A stretch of 11,667 nt of DNA from Gammaproteobacteria bacterium UBA6968 (lineage in GTDB: Bacteria; Pseudomonadota; Gammaproteobacteria; Pseudomonadales; Azotimanducaceae): contig DJYW01000158.1 of assembly GCA_002450255.1 (NCBI GenBank), positions 21,478 to 33,144 of the forward strand. The letters run 5' to 3'. Positions 6,387-11,667 of the stretch are shown here, in pieces. The position numbers and the translations under genes were made by a program. Each line of letters opens with the position of its first letter. The first letter of the stretch is position 1. The notes below the pieces were generated by a model. The model did no database searches. It was given only the letters and a program-made list of their open reading frames with translations, and was not told where the DNA came from.

Positions 6387-6602
6387 TCAATCTTTTGTTA
6401 GCGTGATGTCAATGTGCTCGTTTTCCGGGTGATAAACAATTCGCGCCTCGCCTGACTGAAGCTGCGCGAGCACTTTTGAGCGTTTTTCTTCCAGCGAGTA
6501 ATCCGTCTGTCCATAATCCGTTCCCTCGCGGAGAATAAACGCATCAATCACCCCGAGCAAAGCTGGGGGTGACAACTGATCCATAGGTATTAGCACAGGC
6601 AT
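6387..6602 (-). CDS. yheU: YheU family protein (UPF0270)
   Basis: A small protein of unknown biochemical role, widespread in Gammaproteobacteria. The 71-residue product reads VLIPMDQLSP at residues 3-12 and AFILREGTDYG at 21-31. It closely follows E. coli YheU (LIPWQDLSPETL...SFVLREGTDYG), with the same later pattern of a charged helix (SLEEKRSKVLAQLQSGEA) and a short strand-like IVYHPENEHIDI. There is no signal peptide or membrane segment, so it is probably cytoplasmic. Two adjacent start codons exist, GTG at 6605 and ATG at 6602; the ATG is chosen. Neither has a strong Shine-Dalgarno sequence. It lies 55 bp after ttcA on the same strand and is followed by a terminator, so it is probably the last gene of that operon. 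Confidence 0.9.
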   Translation of the reverse strand: MPVLIPMDQLSPPALLGVIDAFILREGTDYGQTDYSLEEKRSKVLAQLQSGEARIVYHPENEHIDITLTKD

Positions 6603-6657
6603 CACTTTTGATCTAACTCTGGTTTTTCTAGGTTGGGGTAACGCGAAAGCGATCCGT

Positions 6658-7521
6658 TTAGGACGCTTTAGATGCGGGTGACACGGCGTTTAAGGCGATA
6701 TCTACCAAAGGAATGCGCTCATCTCGAGCCTGGGTCTGCAACCCTTCGAAGTCGTACAACCTCGTGTCTCCCAAGTGGGAAAGCGTTATGTTGTCGATGC
6801 TACGGGCGATATTTTCAACTCGACCTGGATGCTGTGCATCCCAGGAACGCAGCATTTCTTTTATCACCTGGCGCTGCAAATTGTCCTGAGAACCGCATAG
6901 GTTGCAGGGAATGATGGGAAACCCGCGGATGGCGGCCCACTTTTCCAACAGCACCTCACGACAAAAATATAAAGGCCGAATTACCATGTTGCGCCGATCA
7001 TCGCTGAGTAGCTTTGCGGGCATGGCTTTCATTCGTCCACCATAAAACATGTTCAGCAGCAGCGTTTCGACAACATCATCCAGATGATGGCCCAAGGCGA
7101 TTTTTGTCGCGCCAATTTTCTGCGCATGGGTGTACAAAATACCGCGGCGTAAACGCGAGCACACTGGGCAAGTCGTCTTGCCTTCCGGTGTCAGCGCTTT
7201 CACGACGCTGTAGGTATCTTGCTCAATAATTTCGAATGGAACACCCAAATCGGTCAAATACCCGGGTAACACATGTTCAGGGAAACCGGGCTGCTTCTGA
7301 TCTAGATTGACGGCAACGATTTCAAAATCGATCGGCGCATGGACCTGAAAGCTCATCAGAATATCCAGCATCACGTAAGAGTCTTTGCCGCCTGACAAGC
7401 ACACCATCACTTTGTCGCCATGCTCTAGCATGCCGAAATGCGTCAGCGCCTCGCCGACCAGACGGCGCAGCTTTTTGTGACACTTGTCATTTTCGTATTT
7501 ATGTTTGCGTGGATCGCCCAT
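6658..7521 (-). CDS. ttcA: TtcA, tRNA 2-thiocytidine(32) synthetase
   Basis: TtcA adenylates C32 of certain tRNAs with ATP and replaces the oxygen with sulfur, using a [4Fe-4S] cluster. The 287-residue protein carries the PP-loop SGGKDS (43-48). The cluster cysteines are C118 and C121 (CPVC) and C209 (in PCNLCG), corresponding to C122, C125 and C213 of E. coli. [14 protein letters not shown] at 142-155 and IRPLY at 181-185 are also family hallmarks. It is slightly shorter than the E. coli enzyme (311), mostly at the ends. The ATG at 7521 has GAGGG a few bases upstream, and [13 protein letters not shown] fits the family N-terminus. It lies 24 bp after ybbP on the same strand, which suggests co-transcription. 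Confidence 0.97.
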   Translation of the reverse strand: MGDPRKHKYENDKCHKKLRRLVGEALTHFGMLEHGDKVMVCLSGGKDSYVMLDILMSFQVHAPIDFEIVAVNLDQKQPGFPEHVLPGYLTDLGVPFEIIEQDTYSVVKALTPEGKTTCPVCSRLRRGILYTHAQKIGATKIALGHHLDDVVETLLLNMFYGGRMKAMPAKLLSDDRRNMVIRPLYFCREVLLEKWAAIRGFPIIPCNLCGSQDNLQRQVIKEMLRSWDAQHPGRVENIARSIDNITLSHLGDTRLYDFEGLQTQARDERIPLVDIALNAVSPASKAS

Positions 7522-7545
7522 GCACCCTCACCCTGCGTGCGAACT

Positions 7546-10032
7546 TTAGTTGAGCCCCCTGAGCACGAGCATAGGCGGCGAATCGATAAGACTTCGGCTA
7601 CTACCGTAACCGACGGCGGTGATAATGACCGCGCCTACCACGGGACCTAGTAGCCATATCCACGGGTGCGGTTCTGCGCCCAGTTCGAAAACCTGGGTTT
7701 GCAGTAAGGCCACGGTAACCTCCGCTCCGAACACGGCGACAATACCAGCAAACAAACCTAATACCAAAAACTCAGCGGCAAGCGAGCCGCCCACCAATTG
7801 ACGCGTCCCACCCAGCGTCCGCACCAGGGCATGCTCTGCAATGCGCCCGTCTCGACTGGCTTGAATGCTCGCTATCAGGACCAAGCAACCGCTAAACAAA
7901 ACCAACGCCAGCACCAGTTCAACCGCCTGAGTGACCTGATCCACAATGCGCTGCACCTGCTCGATCACTGCATCAATCTCGATCACGGTTATAGTCGGAT
8001 AAGCGCTCAACAGACGATTTAAAAACTGCTTGTTTTCTTTCGGCAAATAAAAAGAAGTCATATAAGTTGCAGGGAATTGCTGTAGCGCTCCAGGCGAAAA
8101 GATAATAAAGAAGTTGGGACTGAGACTCTCCCACTCCAGTTCACGGATACTGGTTACGGTTGCGGTAGTCCGCTGCCCGCCAATATCGAATTCCAAAACG
8201 TCGCCCAGCGTTAGATCAAAGTCCTCAGCATATTCCTTCTCGATCGACACTTCGGCTGCTGAGCTAGCCGGAGCCCACCACTCGCCAGCAACCAATTTAT
8301 TATTATCCGGTGGCGCAATGGACCAGGTTAGATTGCGCTCTGAAGTAAGTCGAGTCCCTTGAATCTCGCGCTGTAGCGCCTGCTGCCAGGCTTTCGCCTC
8401 GATGCCGTTAACGGTAAGCACCCGACCGCGAATCGTTGGGTACAAAAAATCGCCTCTGGAAGCACCGGCGTCGATGGTCGCCTGGACCCCATCAACTTGA
8501 TCTGCAGTGACATTCATAACGAAGTGATTGGCGGCATTGTCCGGCACCTGCGAGCGCCATTCGCTCAACAAGGCCGTGCGAATCAGAACCAGAACCAGCA
8601 ATAACATGATAGCAAGGCCGAAGATCAGGATTTGCGCCGTGTTTTCGTTGCGTCTGCGCTGTAACCCCGAGAGCGCTAGACGCCAAGCGCTTTTGGCTTG
8701 CATCCCCATCATTCGACCACCGCGCAACAGCATGAAGGCTAACCCTCCGAACACAGCAGAAACCGCGATGATGCCAAACAAGGTCCAAAACGTTAGAAAT
8801 GCGCTCTTTGTGTACCAGACCAAAAGGACCATAAACCCGGCAAAAGCGGCCCCGTAGGAAACCCAACGACTGAGCGGCGCAATCCCTAAATCACGGCGAA
8901 TCACCCGCATAGGCGACACATTGCGTAAGTGCACAAAAGCCGGCATGGCGAATGCGATAGCGCAGATCAATCCTGTCATCGCGCCCAAAGCGAACGGACG
9001 CGCCCCCGGCGCAGGCAAACTCACCGGAATGACGCTAGCAAGCACTTCAACTATGGCAATATGCAGAATACTGCCCGCGGCCAGCCCGAGAGCGATGGCG
9101 ATAGCCCCGATCATCAACAAAATGCCCAGAAAACCCTGCAGTATTTGCTGAGGTGTAGCACCCAGCGTTTTCAATACACCGACGTGATCAAAATGACGTT
9201 GCGCATAGCGATGGGCGCTGAGGCCAACTGCCACGCCCGCAAGCAACACACCCAAGAGACCGCCAAGTAACAAAAAACTTTCGGCGCGATCCAATGCCGA
9301 GCCAATACGTGGACTGCTTTCACGAACGCTCACCCAGCGGAAATTACGATTCAGAGGCAGGGCCTCCTTGAGAGCTGCCAATTCGTCCGCGGCACCTGCG
9401 AGTAGCAGCCGATAAGACAGACGGCTACCCGGTTGCACGACCTCTGTCGCAGGCACGTCAGCCAGATTCATTAACAGCCGTGGACCAAGATCAAAGAACG
9501 ACCCGCCCCGATCCGGTTCTGCAACCAAAACCCGTGTGACGGTCAGCTCAGCGAGGCCGACTTCTATAGGGTCGCCCAACGCCACGCCCATGGCAGGAAA
9601 CAATCGTGAATCCAACCAAACAGATCCCGGCGCCGGTACGGAATCTGTCGGATATCCGCGCGCAAAGGGCACATCGCCTACAATCAATTCGCCGCGCAGG
9701 GGATAGCCCGTCTCAACAGCTTTAACGCTAACCAGTTGGTTACGCTCACCGGCAAACACCATAGAAGGAAAGACGAGGGTCTGCACATGTTGAAGCCCGC
9801 GCGTTGCGGCGGCAGCTCGAAAGGCGTCCGGGGTTGCTTCGGAACTCGAGATCTGGCGATCCGCTGCGAGAAAAGTAGCAGACTCTTCTACCAGGGCATT
9901 CTGCAAGCGATCAACAAACAAGCTGATAGAGGTGACAGTACCGACAGCAACCACGAGTGCCACCAATAACAAACCCATCTCGCCAGAACGAATGTCACGC
10001 CATGCGAGACGTGCGATTAGTCCGCCTCTCAT
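7546..10032 (-). CDS. ybbP: YbbP-type ABC transporter permease (FtsX-like, ten membrane helices)
   Basis: The membrane subunit of a type VII (MacB/LolCDE-related) ABC complex, partner of YbbA. The 828-residue protein shows ten predicted transmembrane helices in the YbbP arrangement: one near the N-terminus (20-40), FtsX-like permease helices at about 252-272, 301-330 and 348-368, extra helices at 390-408, 412-435 and 467-488, and a second FtsX-like set at 703-723, 750-775 and 792-812. Large periplasmic domains lie at about 41-250 and 490-700. The segments HVGVLKTLGATPQQI (283-297) and EHALVRTLGGTRQLV (733-747) are the two internally related FtsX-type coupling regions. The start ATG overlaps the ybbA stop (ATGA), so translation is coupled. 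In E. coli, YbbAP is linked with TesA and a role in moving or presenting hydrophobic molecules has been proposed; I take that as family-level inference. Confidence 0.94.
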   Translation of the reverse strand: MRGGLIARLAWRDIRSGEMGLLLVALVVAVGTVTSISLFVDRLQNALVEESATFLAADRQISSSEATPDAFRAAAATRGLQHVQTLVFPSMVFAGERNQLVSVKAVETGYPLRGELIVGDVPFARGYPTDSVPAPGSVWLDSRLFPAMGVALGDPIEVGLAELTVTRVLVAEPDRGGSFFDLGPRLLMNLADVPATEVVQPGSRLSYRLLLAGAADELAALKEALPLNRNFRWVSVRESSPRIGSALDRAESFLLLGGLLGVLLAGVAVGLSAHRYAQRHFDHVGVLKTLGATPQQILQGFLGILLMIGAIAIALGLAAGSILHIAIVEVLASVIPVSLPAPGARPFALGAMTGLICAIAFAMPAFVHLRNVSPMRVIRRDLGIAPLSRWVSYGAAFAGFMVLLVWYTKSAFLTFWTLFGIIAVSAVFGGLAFMLLRGGRMMGMQAKSAWRLALSGLQRRRNENTAQILIFGLAIMLLLVLVLIRTALLSEWRSQVPDNAANHFVMNVTADQVDGVQATIDAGASRGDFLYPTIRGRVLTVNGIEAKAWQQALQREIQGTRLTSERNLTWSIAPPDNNKLVAGEWWAPASSAAEVSIEKEYAEDFDLTLGDVLEFDIGGQRTTATVTSIRELEWESLSPNFFIIFSPGALQQFPATYMTSFYLPKENKQFLNRLLSAYPTITVIEIDAVIEQVQRIVDQVTQAVELVLALVLFSGCLVLIASIQASRDGRIAEHALVRTLGGTRQLVGGSLAAEFLVLGLFAGIVAVFGAEVTVALLQTQVFELGAEPHPWIWLLGPVVGAVIITAVGYGSSRSLIDSPPMLVLRGLN

Positions 10033-10748
10033 GACAACGCTGTCTCAGTGGACAGAACCTCTGCAGCCTCGGTCTGAGGCGGTTCAACCCGCCCTGCTGC
10101 AATGGTAATGGTGCGCTGGCAGGATTGCGCCAGGCGCTTATCGTGTGTCACTAATACCAACGTGGTGCCAAACTCGCGATTAAGCTCGAACAGCAAATCA
10201 CTGATCATTTCGCCAGTGCGCGTATCCAAATTACCGGTTGGCTCGTCCGCGAAGAGGACGGTCGGACGTGATGCAAAGGCTCGCGCAATCGCGACTCGCT
10301 GCTGCTCACCGCCAGACATCTGACGCGGATAATGGTCCATTCGATCGCCAAGACCGACCTTCTCGAGCAATTGCTCTGCCTGCTCGACGGCCAGGGTATC
10401 GCCGCGAAGCTCCACCGGCAGCATGACATTCTCGCGAGCGGTTAGGCTAGCAAGCAGTTGAAACGACTGAAACACGAAGCCTATATGTTGGCCTCGAACC
10501 AGAGCACGGGCTTCCTCATCCATGTCCGACAGGACCGCGTCCATCAGGATAACTGTGCCTCCCGAAGCTGTGTCCAGCCCTGCTAATATGCCGAGCAGAG
10601 TGGTTTTTCCGGAACCAGAAGCGCCGACGATTGCAACGCTCTCGCCTTCATTGATTTCTATGTCAATGCCATCCAAGATGACTAGCTCACCGGTGGCCGT
10701 CGCCACCACCTTTGCCACCTTTTCGGCCGAAACTACTGCACGAGACAT
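10029..10748 (-). CDS. ybbA: YbbA-type ABC transporter ATPase
   Basis: The cytoplasmic ATPase of the YbbAP complex, of the LolD/MacB/FtsE type. From the ATG at 10748 the protein has 239 residues. It has Walker A GASGSGKT (42-49), the Q-loop FQSFQL with Q94, the ABC signature MSGGEQQRVAIARA (144-157), Walker B VLFADEP (164-170), the D-loop NLDTRTG (173-179) and the switch histidine H202 in LVTHD. All catalytic residues are present. A longer GTG reading from 10769 is possible, but AGAGGA 9 nt before the ATG decides for the shorter form. The last about 18 residues (EPPQTEAAEVLSTETALS) form an acidic tail. It overlaps ybbP by 4 bp and is divergent from tesA across 67 bp. Confidence 0.95.
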   Translation of the reverse strand: MSRAVVSAEKVAKVVATATGELVILDGIDIEINEGESVAIVGASGSGKTTLLGILAGLDTASGGTVILMDAVLSDMDEEARALVRGQHIGFVFQSFQLLASLTARENVMLPVELRGDTLAVEQAEQLLEKVGLGDRMDHYPRQMSGGEQQRVAIARAFASRPTVLFADEPTGNLDTRTGEMISDLLFELNREFGTTLVLVTHDKRLAQSCQRTITIAAGRVEPPQTEAAEVLSTETALS

Positions 10749-10815
10749 GCGTATTTTTCCTCTAATCACTCAAAACAAACGCGTCGACACACTGCTTCGG
10801 ACCTGCGGCGCCTAC
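10749..10815. promoter_or_regulatory. Divergent ybbA / tesA intergenic region (67 bp)
   Basis: Two divergent start codons are 67 bp apart, so the promoters for tesA and for ybbAP-ttcA-yheU must lie here or reach into the coding ends. A TCTAAT resembling a -10 box is at 10761-10766 for the plus strand, but no convincing -35 accompanies it. No operator or repeat stands out. Confidence 0.4.
10758..10763 (-). promoter_or_regulatory. Ribosome binding site of ybbA
   Basis: AGAGGA on the minus strand, 9 nt upstream of the ATG at 10748. It lies inside the reading frame of the alternative GTG start at 10769 and therefore favours the ATG. Confidence 0.6.
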
Positions 10816-11493
10816 ATGCGACGCGGCACGGTCTGGCGTGGCGCCGTCGCGCAGCACTGTCGCTTAACCTGCGTGATTATTTCGTCTGCGATGCTTGGAT
10901 TAATAGCAGCGGCAACCGTTGCCGATTCCGGCATGGCGACGCCTCCTAAGCAGACTGTCGTTGTTCTTGGCGACAGTATCAGCGCAGCATACGGTATTCA
11001 ACGCGAACAAGGCTGGGTGCATTTACTCGACCTCCACTTACAAGAAACGCATTCGGAGTGGCGGGTCGTCAACGCCAGCGTCTCCGGCGAAACAACCAGC
11101 GGCGGTCTCGGTAGACTACCCGGCGTTTTAGCCGACATCCGGCCCGATATCGTAATCGTTGAATTAGGGGGTAATGACGGTTTACGCGGCTATCCTGTCG
11201 CGACTATGCAACAAAACCTCGTCACTATGGTGGACCTAATACGCGCCGCAGGCGCAGAACCAATCATCGTCGCCATGCGCATACCGCCCAACTACGGACC
11301 ACGCTACACCAATCAATTTGAAGCCGCTTTTGCAGAGGTTGCAGCCACCAAAAAAACTGCATTCGTCCCATTCTTGTTGGCTGAAGTGGCGCTTGAGCCG
11401 GGCTTCATGCAGGACGACGGGATTCACCCAACCGCCGCAGCCCAGCCCACCTTGCTTGCAACCTTGCTGCCGTTTTTGACACCGTTACTCTAG
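10816..11493 (+). CDS. tesA: TesA, periplasmic SGNH-type thioesterase / lysophospholipase / arylesterase
   Basis: An SGNH-fold hydrolase that cleaves acyl thioesters, lysophospholipids and aryl esters in the periplasm. From the ATG at 10816 it has 225 residues. The N-terminus has basic residues followed by a hydrophobic run (about 17-36), a good signal peptide. Block I is VVVLGDSISAAYG with nucleophile S54. Block II glycine is G91 in NASVSGETTSGGL. Block III is VELGGNDGLRG with N120. Block V is MQDDGIHP with D201 and H204. These match E. coli TesA almost word for word. The frame is open further upstream, but that part overlaps ybbA antisense and was rejected. Internal starts at 10873 (GTG) and 10891 (ATG) would lose the basic N-region. 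No clear Shine-Dalgarno sequence precedes 10816, so the start is the least certain part. Confidence 0.94.
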   Translation: MRRGTVWRGAVAQHCRLTCVIISSAMLGLIAAATVADSGMATPPKQTVVVLGDSISAAYGIQREQGWVHLLDLHLQETHSEWRVVNASVSGETTSGGLGRLPGVLADIRPDIVIVELGGNDGLRGYPVATMQQNLVTMVDLIRAAGAEPIIVAMRIPPNYGPRYTNQFEAAFAEVAATKKTAFVPFLLAEVALEPGFMQDDGIHPTAAAQPTLLATLLPFLTPLL

Positions 11494-11561
11494 CAACTAC
11501 CTTGTAAGCACAGCGCCCCTGCAGAACACCAGCAGCGATTAGCATTATCCAGGTGCACCCA

Positions 11562-11667
11562 CTATTGCTGCGAAGTGTCTTGTGCTGAACCTTTTTGTGG
11601 TAAACCTTTTTGTTCTGAACCCTTCTGTCCTGCACGCTTCTGCTGCTGACCGATATGCTGCTGGCCG
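11562..11667 (-). CDS. C-terminal tail of an unidentified minus-strand protein with QKGxx repeats (cut by window edge)
   Basis: An open minus-strand frame enters from the right edge and stops at a TAG at 11562-11564. It gives 35 codons rich in Gln, Gly, Lys and Ser. The residues fall into four tandem 5-residue units: QKRAG, QKGSE, QKGLP and QKGSA, preceded by GQQHIGQQQ. A low-complexity, basic, disordered C-terminus of this sort occurs in RNA helicases and other RNA- or envelope-associated proteins, but the body of the gene is outside the window and no family can be assigned. It is convergent with tesA, the stops being 68 bp apart, and no clear terminator was seen between them. That it is coding is inferred from the repeat keeping frame. 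Confidence 0.5.
   Translation of the reverse strand, partial: GQQHIGQQQKRAGQKGSEQKGLPQKGSAQDTSQQ
11583..11642. repeat. Four imperfect 15-bp tandem repeats encoding QKGxx
   Basis: Units at 11583-11597, 11598-11612, 11613-11627 and 11628-11642. On the minus strand each begins CAG or CAA plus AAG or AAA. The period of exactly five codons keeps the reading frame of the partial gene, so copy number could change without a frameshift. Confidence 0.6.

Noticed and set aside
10522..10815. N-terminal extension of tesA to 10522, giving 323 residues
   Set aside because: It lies antisense to ybbA coding sequence, would bury the signal peptide, and has no family resemblance.
11405..11635. 76-residue minus-strand open frame at the right end
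   Set aside because: It runs about 90 bp into the tesA coding end on the opposite strand. The repeat-encoding neighbour frame is the more coherent reading.
1..11667. Defence system, mobile element, CRISPR array or biosynthetic cluster
   Set aside because: No transposase, integrase, toxin-antitoxin, nuclease, spacer-repeat pattern or synthase was seen. All full-length genes except the TonB receptor and YheU belong to families of well-described role.

Overview
The window looks like chromosomal DNA of a gammaproteobacterium, probably an aquatic or marine lineage. Family-level signs are a System I cytochrome c maturation operon in the order ccmABCDEF, a TtcA tRNA thiolase, a YheU/UPF0270 protein, and tesA divergent from ybbAP as in Escherichia coli and Pseudomonas. 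No tRNA, rRNA, CRISPR array, transposase or phage gene was seen. The species cannot be named from this.

Layout from right to left, since almost everything is on the minus strand. The right edge (11562-11667) holds the C-terminal tail of a minus-strand gene with a tandem 5-residue repeat. tesA (10816-11493) is the only plus-strand gene and is convergent with that tail. Divergent from tesA runs a compact cluster, ybbA-ybbP-ttcA-yheU (10748 down to 6387), ending in a probable intrinsic terminator at 6309-6343. A 232-bp intergenic region follows, with a weak Fur-like site, and then a 681-residue TonB-dependent receptor (6154 to 4109). Another terminator-like hairpin separates it from ccmA, ccmB, ccmC, ccmD, ccmE and ccmF (3994 to the left edge). 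ccmF is cut off after 242 codons, just inside its WWD haem-handling motif.

How the genes work together. CcmABCD load haem onto the periplasmic chaperone CcmE and release holo-CcmE. CcmF, with CcmH outside the window, ligates haem to apocytochrome c. YbbA and YbbP form a type VII (MacB/LolCDE-like) ABC complex associated by gene order with the periplasmic lysophospholipase/thioesterase TesA. TtcA makes 2-thiocytidine at tRNA position 32. The TonB receptor imports an unidentified ligand. Its position directly upstream of ccm makes an iron-related cargo plausible, but the classic haem-receptor motif is not present.

Most of the window is ordinary, conserved housekeeping sequence. The least expected part is the ccm operon's spacing. 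A 337-bp non-coding gap with four short inverted repeats lies between ccmD and ccmE, and a 131-bp gap lies between ccmB and ccmC, whereas the other ccm junctions overlap or nearly touch. I do not see a convincing wholly new system.
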